DNA of 64,000 nt from Sceloporus undulatus. Taxonomy: Eukaryota > Chordata > Lepidosauria > Squamata > Phrynosomatidae. Of the stretch, positions 31,181-41,800 are shown one piece after another (the first letter of the stretch is position 1; each line of letters starts with the position of its first letter). A program made the position numbers and the translations under genes. A model generated the notes under the pieces. The model had not been told where the DNA came from, searched no databases, and saw only the letters and a list, made by a program, of their open reading frames with translations. The stretch covers positions 97,674,214-97,738,213 of the forward strand of contig NC_056524.1 of the NCBI RefSeq assembly GCF_019175285.1. Direction: 5' to 3'.

Positions 31181-33542
31181 ATACATGCTCAAGATACACA
31201 GCTCAACGCAGCTTTAAGTGGGAAGGCCCATTAAATAGAATGGAAATAGTACTGCAGTCAGCTTGGTACAATGTTCCCTTGGACTCTTTTTATCGTCCGT
31301 CAAAGATCCAGATACACTGATTGAGTCATACTTCAGTCTGGAATTTTCTTAAGAATTAACAAGCCAACAATCATAATTCTTCATCTGATGGAAAGTGATT
31401 GTACATACGCAAAAGACACAGCTCACTGCAGTTTGAATTGGCAAGACCCATTAAATAGAATGGAAATAGTTCCGCAGTCAGCTTGGTGAATTGTTCCCTT
31501 GGACTCTTTTTATCTTCATTCAAAGATCTAAATACGTTAATTGAGTCATAATTCACTCTGGAATTTTGTTAAAAATTAGTCAGCTCACGTTCATGACTCA
31601 GGGAACTGGTGCTTGGTATTTGTTACGGTAATTTAGGAAAGTCATCAAGATGGTTATGTTTATGCAGCATGTAGAAGCTGTGTTTCCTTCACAATTGTAT
31701 CAAGAAAGTACAATAAATTGAAGAAGGTCTGTCCCTATCAATTTGAAAAGATACTCTTAATGTGATTCAGAAAGAAAATGATGTGGAAAAATAGCTCCAG
31801 GACTGGATGAGAAAACTGGAAGGTGTTTTCCTGAGTTTTCTCATTTGGCTCAGGGACCTTTGTGTTCTCTCATTTCTCATGGACCTTTGTGTTTGTTCGT
31901 TTATATGCTCCATTCTGCATTGCCTGCCTCATATTGATTGTTCTAATGCAGTTTTCAGAATTGTGCTTCTCTATTTTATGTTTTCGATTTGTTTAAAGTA
32001 CATTCTGAGGAACAGAGACTGTTCCTTATTAGGCAGTAAAACATGCAGTATATATATAAACATTGATTTTCTCATTTTATTTTCCTACAAAAGAAATTAA
32101 TGTGGATTGTATTCTCAAAAACCATAATCTAGTACGTACCAAAGGAAACTTAAACTACTATCAAATTATTAGTTCTTTAAATCAAACACATCAACAAGAA
32201 ACAGCTTCAAATGCAATTAAGTTTAGAAAGGGATAAGTTCTGGCCTAGTTCCCTATACAGTACAGTGAATTCTTCCACTTGGGGACTATCATGAAAACAT
32301 CTCATTCTATAAAGAGTAGTAAGAATCTGAAGACCAGTGTGTTTGCGTGTGGGCGGAAATAGATATTTAACAGTGATCAATTAAATGCTTATACTTCTGC
32401 TTTCCTTGCTAACCTAGTTGTTATTGTGCCTGCATTACTGAGGAAGATGAAAATCAATGTATTCAACTGATAATGGGGCATATGGCCATGCAGCTTTTGT
32501 TGGGCTGCAACACCCATGGCCCATCACCATTAAATACTGTATATCAACTAGGGGGCTCATGGGAATTGCAGTCCTGAAGGCCACCAATCCCCCACTCTTG
32601 AATTTTTAACTTTCTTCAATGGATTAAAGGGCTCCATATCAGCATAAATCTGATGGTTTTATGTTCTGTCTATTGACCTATGATTATATTGTAACTTCTC
32701 AAGTTTGTATTTTTTGTATTGTTTTAATAAACAAATATTAAAAAAACGATTTCCCACTCCTATTTGCTCCTTCACTTATTTTTATGCAGCATTATCTGAT
32801 GTTTGACAGCATGCTTCCAAGATCCAAAATTTAAGAAAGGCACAGAGGTGTGTTCACATTTTACCAAACGCTTTCATAAGATATATCATCCTAGATGGTT
32901 TATGATTGGATGGACAACTGTGTCTTTGCTAAATTCCAACTCTACCTCCTCACTATTGCTGTTGGAAGTTGCAATCCATTAACATCTAGAGGTCCACAAT
33001 TGCTTGTCTGTTTTATGGTTTCACTTTTGTTCTTGGGGCTAACAACTGTAGCAAGACTGATGTATTTATCTGACCAAAAGCTGTGCCGAAATTCTAGAGT
33101 CACAAAACTGAGCATAAGAATGTGTTAGAAGCCAAGACAAATACAGATTCTGGGTGTGTTTTGTTGTTGCTGAAGGAAAAGCAACTTTGTAAAATGAATA
33201 TTGCTTTGGTTCATAAGGATCAGTTTAAAAACTTCACAACTGGCTCAGATAGTAGCATGAAAGTTTGTTTGGTGACTTGCCTGAATTTTAGTGACCAATA
33301 TGTAGTACATTTCTGTTTTTTAAAAACTCAAATTCAATTTTCTTTCAAATCACCAGCAGAATAAAAACAGAATGCTTCTAAATTAGAAAACAAGGATTGC
33401 TTTGTCCTATAACGAATAGTTCTGCCTTGCTTTTATACAAGTTGCTTTGTGTTGCCTTCATACCATATAATTTTCAGTATTTGGTGGTTAAAAAAAAAGA
33501 AAAAGAAAATATATTTATATTCTGGTCCTATTTCATAATTTT

Positions 33543-33848
33543 GGAGTGGTACAGACCGCCCAAATGCGCCGTGCTGGTGCTGATTTTAGGGTTAGGGACT
33601 GTGTGGCAACTGCATGGTCCCTAACCCTAGCACGGTGCAGCGTTATAACAATGGTGGAGTCCTGTGTACATGGGTGTTGCCATTGTGATCTAAGAGCCAT
33701 GCGTTGCTTATGTTGCAAGTGTGCCATTGGCGCACTCATGATGACTGACCTGTGGCGCAAAAAGAACCCAGTTTTTCTGGGTTCTTTTTCCTCCAGAGGG
33801 AATTAGGCCGCCAGCAGGCCGCCCTTTTGGGATGGTCTGTCCCACGCC
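33543..33848. mobile_element. CpG-rich foldback element, copy B, 306 bp
   Basis: Ends GGAGTGGTACAGACCGCCCA and, from the right, GGCGTGGGACAGACCATCCC. The inner hairpin is TTAGGGTTAGGGAC facing GTCCCTAACCCTA, with a second short hairpin AAAAAGAACCCAG / CTGGGTTCTTTTT. Flanking bases do not form a clear duplication. Confidence 0.7.
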
Positions 33849-35691
33849 AATAATGCCTTTTCTAGTATATCCATCAATGTGGTTTCTAAGCACCATATGA
33901 CTATCAATAAAAATTGCTTGCAAGTCTATAGAAATTATCTATTCTCTGAATGTTTGTTTCCATTACAATCACCAATAAACATTTTTCTGATTTCAGCTCA
34001 GTTAAATATTAAGAGCATTTTAAAAGGTGAAAAGAAACTGCATCAAGCCCCAAGTTTGCAATGTATGTTGCTCTATCTTTCTAGGCATGTTTACTCAGAA
34101 TCAAGTCCCAACAAGAGCTGCCTAATGCCTTATCTTGACTGACACATTTGTGGAGTGGGATACACATAGTCTGAGTTGGAGAAGATAAGAGTAAAAACTA
34201 GTGGTTCTGAATCTTTAAGCCATTATCACCCCCCATGAGGAAAAAAATATGTATTTGATTCCTCTTTACTGTGCACTAGTTTTTAAAAAGGGCCTAGTAG
34301 AGAAATTTAGGAGACAGGCGCAGTATATTCTACTAAAGCCATAGAAAGAAAGAGGTATCTATAATATTGAGAAAGCCAAAGCTCTGCTCAAGGTCTGAAT
34401 GTTCTCCAATGTAGATCATCTACTTGAAGCTTGAATATTCCCCACCAGCTGTAATTCTCTCCTAGAAGCATTATGGGGAAATATAAGAGCTGGGGCCTGA
34501 GTGTCGTCCATGTCTTTTTCTGCCTAATTCAACTTACTTTCAAGATTGCATAGAACTGCATCCTCAGCTGAACAATAGTTTAAATTATTCCACTGAGTCT
34601 GCAAGTTGTTACCTGGCTGAGAATGGGACCTTTTGAGTAAGCAAGTGTATAAATAAGTGATGGAGCACAGAAAGTGAGTTGCAATAATACACCTGCTGCG
34701 GCAACATCTTACTGGGGCCAATGGGTAAGTCAGTCATACTAGTAGCCCTGCAAGACTATTACAATGACTTTCTACCTTGTATGCCTTGTGTAGGGCTGCC
34801 CTGATGCAGGTTGTCATGAGGATGACTTCTCTCTACTCTGATCCTAGACTTTCTTTCAATACATTCTGTATTACATAGTAACTCTCTGCACCATTTCTTT
34901 GTTGCAACTAGTAGTAACTGGGTATTCTTGGTGGAGCATTCTGGCTTACCAGTCGCAATGTAAGTTCTGCCCCTGTGCAGCAAACAGTCCTTCTCCCACC
35001 CTTCGCTTACTGCTACTCTCCCAATGTTTTGGATTTCAGCTCCCATGCTTCCTCATATCCATTTTAACCAGGGCTGATGGTAACTGCTGGTCAAAACATC
35101 TGGCAAAATCCAAGACTTGTTTTCTCTAGAGTTGGCCCTTCAGTCAGTAATAGCTAACCCATTTTACTGGGTTGGCTGTAGGTAGAACTAACCATGGATA
35201 TAGCTGGCATTTGAATAAAGCGTAGCGCATGGTGTTAGATACCTGCTCAATGAGCTAAGTAGTCAATTAGTAAGTCTTTGATATGCTTATCATGGTATCT
35301 TAACTAACCGTTATGAACAACTAACTGAATTCTTGTATCTCCTTTAGTCTAACGGAGCTTCTTCTTGTTCTCTGAATTTAGAGGTCTTCTTAGGGGAGAC
35401 CATGATAATAAACTCACGACTCAACAGACAAACCTCTCCCAGTTTCCTCAACATGTGACTGAAGTGGGGCAATAAAAGACCCAATGCAGGTCTAACTTTA
35501 ATGAAACCATCTTATTAAGAAACACCAAAGGCCCACTCATTTTCATACTATCCACATATGTGAGGGCTTGAATAGTAGTTGCATGAAGCTCTTTTATTCA
35601 CTGTGTGTCTCTAATAACACATCACTTTGGTTCAGTTCGGTTTAACGCTTCAGAGGGACAACCAGTTTGCACTGCTTTGATTATGGTTCCA

Positions 35692-35905
35692 TCTGCACTG
35701 CAGAAATAATGCAGTTTCACACCATTTTAACTGCCAAGGCACAATACTGCTATGGCACAGTACTATAAGATCTTGGGAATTGCAGTCTGTTGTGGCAACA
35801 GAGCTCTCTGACAGACAAGGCTAAATGTCTCACAAAACTACAGTCCCCAGAATCCCTAGCATTGAGCCAAGGCAGTTAAAGAGGCAGTCTCTGATTGTTT
35901 CTGCA
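35692..35905. mobile_element. palindromic MITE, GTGTAGATGCAGC family
   Basis: Begins CATCTGCACTGCAGAAATAA and carries the inner blocks TTTTAACTGCCAAGGCACAA and CAGAATCCCTAGCATTGAGC. It ends near TTTCTGCACC and abuts the HERC2 promoter array. Confidence 0.6.
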
Positions 35906-36000
35906 CCTTGCCCAAGGCAAAACAGTCCTCCAAGCCAACGTCGCAGCTCTATGGAAGACAGCACCCTCACCCTTCCTGCCGCTCCAACTCTATGGTCAGC

Positions 36001-36690
36001 CCTCCTTGCCGTGGATTGGCTGAAACCGGATGAGAGCTCCGTTTTGATTGGTCACCGGGAGCTCCGTAGTCCCACCTCCTCCATAGCAGATCTGCCCTCC
36101 TTGCCACGGATTGGCGAAACGGCATGATGACAGCTGAGTTTTGATTGGACAGAGGGAAATTCTTAGGCTCCACATAGCAATGGTAATAGATCCCGAGCCG
36201 AGTGGTAAATTGGAGGATGAGAGCTGTGCTCTGATTGGTCAGATTGATCCTCCTCCTTGCTGTATATAGCGATGGTAATACACTCCGCCGTCCCTGCCAT
36301 GGATTGGCAGAACGGGATAAGGAGAGCTGCGCTTTCATTGGTTGGAACGACGTGCGTACGTCGCCCTCCTCCTCCTCCTCTGAGTCTAGATCCCGCCTCC
36401 TTAACCTGGATTGGCAGAACCGGAGAAGGAGAGCTGCGCTATGATTGGAGAAACTGGATGAGGAGCGCTATGATTGGTTAGAGGGGGACTCCTAGTCCCA
36501 CCTTCTCTTCTCTATAGCGATGGTAACAGAGCCCGCCCTCCTTAAACTGGATTGGCGGGACGGGACGGGAGATTGGTCCCAGCCTTCTCTTCTCCGCAGC
36601 GGCAGTGACGGGGCCCGCCCTCCTTGCTACGGATTGGCGGAAGGGGGATGAGGAAAGCTGGGCTGTGATTGGTCAGGAAGAGACGCGTAG
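36001..36690 (+). promoter_or_regulatory. HERC2: HERC2 promoter: array of 15 inverted CCAAT boxes
   Basis: ATTGG occurs on the plus strand at 36015, 36047, 36110, 36144, 36209, 36234, 36303, 36337, 36410, 36444, 36473, 36551, 36572, 36633 and 36668, always in the same direction. They fall in about seven degenerate units of roughly 80-140 bp. A typical unit reads GCCCTCCTTGCCACGGATTGG, then AGGAGAGCTGCGCT, a second TGATTGGT, CTAGTCCCACC and TATAGCGATGGTAA. Paired boxes mostly lie 32-35 bases apart. ATTGG/CCAAT is the NF-Y core. The array ends next to the presumed start site, so it most likely drives HERC2. Confidence 0.75.
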
Positions 36691-36709
36691 GCCCCTCCTC
36701 CTCCTGCGA

Positions 36710-36728
36710 GGGAGGGAGGGAGGGAGGG
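36710..36728 (+). promoter_or_regulatory. possible G-quadruplex tract at the HERC2 start region
   Basis: Five GGG runs separated by single A bases fall between the last CCAAT box and the exon 1 donor. This meets the usual G-quadruplex sequence rule. Formation in vivo is untested. Confidence 0.55.
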
Positions 36729-36739
36729 AAAGAAGCAGA

Positions 36740-36849
36740 AGAAGGCGAAGGCAGCGGAGGAGGAGGAGGGAGCGGGATGAACTGGAGGCCCCCGGAGCCG
36801 CCTCCGCAGCATTTTCAGCCGGGCTGAGAGGAGGCCTGGCCTCGCCTCG
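36740..36849 (+). other. HERC2: HERC2 exon 1 (5'UTR, predicted; start approximate)
   Basis: A CpG island spans about 36500-37120. A strong donor CTCG|GTGAGT sits at 36849/36850, after GA-rich and CG-rich sequence and downstream of the CCAAT array. No coding match to HERC2 is found, so it is taken as the non-coding first exon. Its 5' end is a guess. Confidence 0.55.
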
Positions 36850-37504
36850 GTGAGTCCCCTGGGAGCGAGGCCGAGCTGCCGCCGAAGAGAGGCCCGAGGG
36901 GAGGGGGCTCCTTCTCGTCATCGTCGCCCTTGGCTGAGCCTCTGCGGAGGCGGAGGGAGGGAGAAGCCGCCCACCAGAGGCCCCTGCAGTCGGGGAGGCC
37001 TCTGCCTTCGGCTCCCTCGGAGCTCGGAACGGAGGCGGGCGGACCCCTCTTTCCATGGAGGGAGGCCTCGATGCTAGGACCCCTCCCCTCTCCTCTCCTC
37101 CTTCCCAGAACCAACCCACTTTAGCTGCTCTGGAGCTCCTGGGAGCTGTCGTTGTTTGGGCCTTTTAGCCTTCTCTGTCCCGAAGCGAGAGAGGGCTCTG
37201 GCGCCACAACAGACGCCCCGGGGTCGAAGAGGTCCACAGTAAATAGGATGGTACTAATAATAATAATGGTAGTTGGTTGCGACCCCGGGGCTCTTTCAGG
37301 GTCTCAGGAGACTACACTTCCCAGAATCCCCCAGCACTGAGCCAAGGGATGGCTCCCGCAGTGGGGTTTGGAGCTCTGTCTCTCAGGTGTCTGGGGCGAA
37401 TTAGCTGCCATTGGACTGGACTGTAGGCGCCCCAGGACGAACACAAGATGCTTTAAATAGTTAAATTAGAAACAAAAGCGGTCTCTGTGTGTCTGCTCTT
37501 TCCT

Positions 37505-37612
37505 TGCTGTTGTTGTGTGCCTTCAAGTCGTTTCTGACTCTTGGGGCTGAGAGAGTGTGACTCTCCCAAGGTCACTCATTATGGCCGTGCAGGACTGGAA
37601 ACGCACTGAAGG
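37505..37612 (-). mobile_element. MIR/CORE-like SINE, reverse, with internal loss
   Basis: TTGTGTGCCTTCAAGTCG and TTTCTGACTCTTGGGGCTGAG join directly where the family normally has about 90 bases, so the middle is missing. Confidence 0.65.
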
Positions 37613-37621
37613 TTTGAGTCT

Positions 37622-37795
37622 TCTTTAACTGCCCTGGCTCAGTGCTAGGGAATCCTGGGAAGTGTAGTTTATTGTGGTGCCAGAGCTTTCTGACAGAGAT
37701 GGTTAAGTGTCTCACAAAACTACAGTTCCCAGGATTCCCTAGCATTGAGCCAGGGCAGTTAAAGCAGCCTCAAACTGGGTTGTTTCTGCAGTGTG
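37622..37795. mobile_element. palindromic MITE, GTGTAGATGCAGC family
   Basis: TTTAACTGCCCTGGCTCAGT and its complement in AGCATTGAGCCAGGGCAGTT face each other about a centre near 37690. The inner blocks are CCTGGGAAGTGTAGTTT and ACTACAGTTCCCAGG. Confidence 0.7.
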
Positions 37796-37850
37796 TTTTG
37801 GACCTTTGTCTCCAGAGTCGTAGTCCAGCACTCAGACCACTGTGCCAGGC

Positions 37851-38066
37851 TTTGTTGTTGTTGTGTGCCTTCAAGTCGTTTCTGACTTACGCAACACTCA
37901 GGCAAACCTATCATGGGGCTTTCTTGGCAAGTTTGTTCAGAAGGGGTTTGCCATTGCCATCCTCTGAGGCTGAGAGAGTGTGACTTGCCCAAGGTCACCC
38001 AAAGGGTTTCCATGGCTGAGTGGAGTCCTAGGCCAACACTCAAACCACTGTGCCATGATACCTGCC
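37851..38066 (-). mobile_element. MIR/CORE-like SINE, reverse, near full length
   Basis: (TTG)n, TGCCTTCAAGTCGTTTCTGA, CTTGGCAAGTTTGTTCAGAA, CCATTGCCATCCTCTGAGG, CTTGCCCAAGGTCACCC and the head CACTCAAACCACTGTGCCA. One of the best preserved copies here. Confidence 0.8.
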
Positions 38067-38776
38067 CTTTTTTGTGTGCTTCTATTCCTTTGCTTTCAAA
38101 CATGGCCTCCAAGAGTAAGCGATAAACAGTGAACTGCTGTACCTGGGTGGACTTATGCCCAAGGCTGCAAATGTCCTCCTCCTCCTCCTCTCTGAAGGCA
38201 CTCAAGGCAGATAGTACAAAAGTGTGTCTGCAGCCCCAACAGGTCTTGCTTGCTATGGAAGCAGCGGGAGTAGATGACCAGACTGAAATGCTGGGGGAAG
38301 AGACACGTGGAGAGCTCCCTTTCTGTAGTGGGAACATCTAGCTCCTCCACTTGCTTCTGAAGGGTGAGGAGGGGTGAATGGTTTGGATTTGTTGGCTTGC
38401 ATAACTGTCAATCAATTATTTATTTCATGCACCAGTTAGAAGTCTGAAGGGTAGCAGCAGCAGCAGCAGCAGCCCAGGTTTCTGGTAGTGTAGCTCTGGT
38501 GCAATGGAGGAGGATGTTTTCCATTTTAGCTCTGGGCGGGGACTTGTGTGGTACAAACAGCTCTCTGGCAAACAGAGGAGTGCTAATGCTCTCTTTTCCC
38601 TGCCCACAGCTGTTGTATAGTGGAGCTTCTCCTTGTGGTTGTTAGGAGAAGACAGCAGCTACCGTAGGAGAGTGTGTACATGCGAAGATAATTATGCGCA
38701 GGTTATTTATGACCCTTTCGTTTTATCTTGTGGCAGGTTGTCCAGGCAGCTAAAAAGGCTGGCTGGAAAAGAGAAG

Positions 38777-38848
38777 ATGTCTTCTGAATCTTTTTGTTTG
38801 GCTGCTCAGACCAGGTTTGATTCCAAATGGCTGAAGACAGACTTACAG
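38777..38848 (+). CDS. HERC2: HERC2 exon 2, first coding exon
   Basis: The ATG at 38777 in context GAGAAGATGT opens [20 protein letters not shown] and ends TDLQ with donor CAG|GTAACA. The exon probably begins at 38737 after TTGTGGCAG, leaving 40 bases of 5'UTR. Confidence 0.93.
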
Positions 38849-41800
38849 GTAACATCTCTTGTTACTGTTCATGATAATAATATGGCGAGTGACTGAGTGA
38901 TATGAAAAATTGTTGTTTTAAAATGCAGTACAATCTGTTCTACTAATTGGAAAGCACAGCCAGGGAACCGAAATGAATAAGCAACTTGTGAACATACTGA
39001 CCTGGCAGTTGCTCAAGAGAAAGAAATGAAGGCATATTTTTGTGATTATAGTGTACTTTAAATATTTTTAAAGGTATATTGAATTTATATGTAATCTGCC
39101 TGCTGAGTGTCATAGCTACGTAGTTATTTCCTATTTGCACAGTCTCATGTGATACCCAGTAGATCCACTATAAATATGTTTGATCTGTGCTGATCTGATT
39201 TCTTTCAAATTATGGCTAAGAAGGTCTTGGTGGGGAGTGTGTTTAAATGCCTCTGGGCCTCAGCAGATGAGCACAAAAAAGCAGCCTGAGTCTGCTCCGG
39301 GTGCAAGCGGGTTTGAACCTCACTGCCTGCAGGGACCACTCCCAACGTGGGCTTGAATGCAGGGGCTGGCTGGGAGTTGGTTTATTCTGGCTTCGTTTTG
39401 CTCCAATGTTAAGGACCAGAGCGCAGTTTTGGGGTGGCTTCCAGATGCTTTGGAGGTGTGCATCATCTAAGCGCCACACCCCCATAGAGGTCAAAAGCTG
39501 CTTCATTTGACTGTTTAACCCCTGTGCTAGCATTGTTTAATTTGATGTTTAACCTTCGCAGAGCTGGTTATTTTTTAAATTTTATTTGCAAGGTACTATA
39601 AAAATAAATGATTATGATTTTGTTCTCCAGATATTTTGGAATTCAGTTTTCATCTGTGTCTTCCAGGATAGCTAATGGCTAGGGATGCTGGGGAGCTATA
39701 ATCCAAAATATCTTGAGGTTGTCAGGTTTAGGAAGGTTTATTTGAGGAACAGGTGCATGGGCTTATGCACTTGTGTATATAGAGATACCTGAGTGAAATC
39801 CCTTTTTAGTTGATAACAAGTTTGGAAGCCTGGGATTCCAAATTCTGTCACTTGTTGCAGATGCATAGGAGCTTATTGCATGGCTTAATAAATCGATTTA
39901 CCTCCACCCGTCTTAATTCTTAATCCTGATATCATCACAAGGTTTTTGCCACCTAATTTGCTGTCCGAATACTGTATATCCCTGCTTCCAGGAGCCCTCC
40001 TCGCGGCTCTTTTTTGATCTGGGAGTTTTCTGCATTAAGAAAATGGCCCCCAGAGTGCTCTGGAAGCGGGGATGGACACAGGATGTATTTGGGTGGCAAA
40101 AACCTTGTAATAATATCAAGATGCTACCCGAATTAAGATTTAAGATGGGTAGAGGTAAATCGATTTATTAAGCCATGCGATAAGCTCCTTAGATTCACAG
40201 ATTAAAACAGACTTGTGTAAAAACTGATTTCCCCCCTAACTGGTTAAATGTTTATCAGTTTAACAGTCATCTTGTTTTAACCTTTATTTTTTTAATGCAG
40301 GGACGAGAAACATGTGAGGCATGGCTGAAAATCTCATGTCTGCCATGATAATCATAGGTCTGTCCCAAGTGGTATCTGGCCCCAGTTATGCAGCAGGGCA
40401 TATTCTGGAGCTATTTTTTGTGTGCAGAATAGGATGATGATGATCTTGGAGTGGAGGGCTTTCTGTAATTCCGTTTTCACAAACAGACCATTATCCAAGC
40501 AGATTTAGATTTACCAGAACTGTGGGACTCTGCAAAGATTGAGGGTTGACAAAATGGGTGATAGATTTGGATTTTTTAAATGCTTCTTGGAGATTTTCCT
40601 GTGACCCCAGCAGGTGGTTCTGACATGTCTGATTGACCTATGGAACAGGTGTTAGATACAGTAGTTCCTAGAATGGTCCCAAACCAGGCACAGGGAACTG
40701 GTGGCAATGGAATCAGTGAGGTGGCAACTAGAGCAACATTGGCAGAAAACATGGAACAGCATACCTGATCAACCATGGGCTAGAACCTATAAATACTTAA
40801 AATGAAATATTTGTTTTATTATGTTTATTGTTGAAGAAGTCCCCCCTGAATCCCATGTATTGTTTACGCTTTCCAATATTCTATTTTTGGGCATGATACT
40901 TGAGAGAGTTGTAGCATCTCAGTTCCAAGGATTTCTGAGGATGGATTATTCAGATCTGTTTCAATTTGGCTTCAGGCCTAGTTGTAGGATGAAGATAGCC
41001 ATAGCAAGTACATTTCTATACAGCTTATCAATGAATTAGTACGCCCTAAGCCAGTGGTTCCCAACCTGTGGGTCGGGAACCCTTTGGGGGTCGAATGACC
41101 CTTTTATGGGGGTCACCTAAGATCATTGGAAAACACCTATTTAATTACAGTTATGAAGTGGCAATGAAAATAATTTCATTGGTTTGGGTCACCACAACAT
41201 GGGGAACTGTATTAAAGGGTTGCGGCATTAGGAAGGTTGGGAACCACTGCCCTAAGCAGTTTACAGTGTTTAAGCCAATTGCCTCCAACAAGCTGCATAT
41301 TTATTTTACTGACCTACGAAAGGATGGAAGGCTGAGTGGACCTTGGATCCCTCAATTCCTCCTCTAGGATCCCTTCTATTCCTTCTCTAGGATCGAATTT
41401 ACAATGTTGAGGCTGCAGTACCGGCATTTCACCACTGTGCCACCAGGGCTCCTAAAAGGGCTTTGATTGCCTTGGTGGTAGACAACTTGTACTCAGAACT
41501 GGCAGGAGTGACTCTTAGTTCTTTCTGCTGGACCTCTGGATGGCTTTCTATACCATCAATAATGTATCTTTGTGGGATGGAACTTGAAGACATTATTTTG
41601 TGGTTTCTTTATTTATTCTTGTAGAAGGAAAGCTCCCAATTATGTTAGGACTTCTTGTTTAGCACATTGGCCATTGGCCTGTGGAAGCCCTCAGGATTCC
41701 ATTCTGTCCCCAGTGCCATCTAACACAAACATGAAAGCACATGGAGAGGTGGTTCAGAGTTTGGAAATACAGTTTACTCTTCATATCTACGGGGGTTCTA

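Larger units (their letters stand above)
29755..31575 (+). repeat. two-unit tandem repeat (about 220 bp), first unit split by a transposon
   Basis: Unit 2 (about 31356-31575) begins ACAAGCCAACAATCATAATT and includes TTAAATAGAATGGAAATAGT, CCCTTGGACTCTTTTTATC and TTGAGTCATA. Unit 1 has the same order, but its first 45 bases (29755-29798) are parted from the rest (31181-31355) by the element at 29799-31180. Confidence 0.65.
22681..35691. other. intergenic region between NIPA1 and HERC2
   Basis: 13 kb with no gene recognised. Contents are given separately: the reversed GGAGGACAT cluster, several SINEs, a Tigger-like copy with a (TA)n tract, a paired unassigned repeat (24440 and 25085), a 1.27-kb hAT element, a TA-flanked MITE fragment (27631), a palindromic MITE (28212), a 1.38-kb element inside a tandem repeat, and CpG-rich copy B. 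31580-33540 and 33850-35690 are largely unassigned. Confidence 0.75.
36850..38736 (+). other. HERC2 intron 1
   Basis: 1.9 kb. The first 270 bases are CpG island. Then come a scrap of the GTGTAGATGCAGC MITE near 37310, MIR-like SINE pieces (37505-37612 and 37851-38066), a MITE copy (37622-37795) and a short (CAG)n near 38455-38472. Antisense open frames across it are chance. Confidence 0.7.

Noticed and set aside
31807-32097. 97-codon hydrophobic, Cys-rich open frame in the intergenic region
   Set aside because: AT-rich sequence with no family resemblance; likely chance.
32600-32750. AATAAA followed by an A-run, like the 3' end of a processed transcript
   Set aside because: No coding match upstream and no target duplication found; it could equally be a LINE tail.
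33580-33640. Interstitial telomere repeat
   Set aside because: Only one to two TTAGGG units, always in the hairpin arms of the foldback family, so it is part of that element.
36673-37119. 148-codon antisense open frame and others over the HERC2 CpG island
   Set aside because: Low-stop GC-rich DNA gives such frames by chance; content is Arg/Pro/Ala-rich and matches nothing known.
37759-38337. 192-codon antisense frame in HERC2 intron 1
   Set aside because: About half of it is a MITE and a MIR-like SINE; the rest has no recognisable domain.
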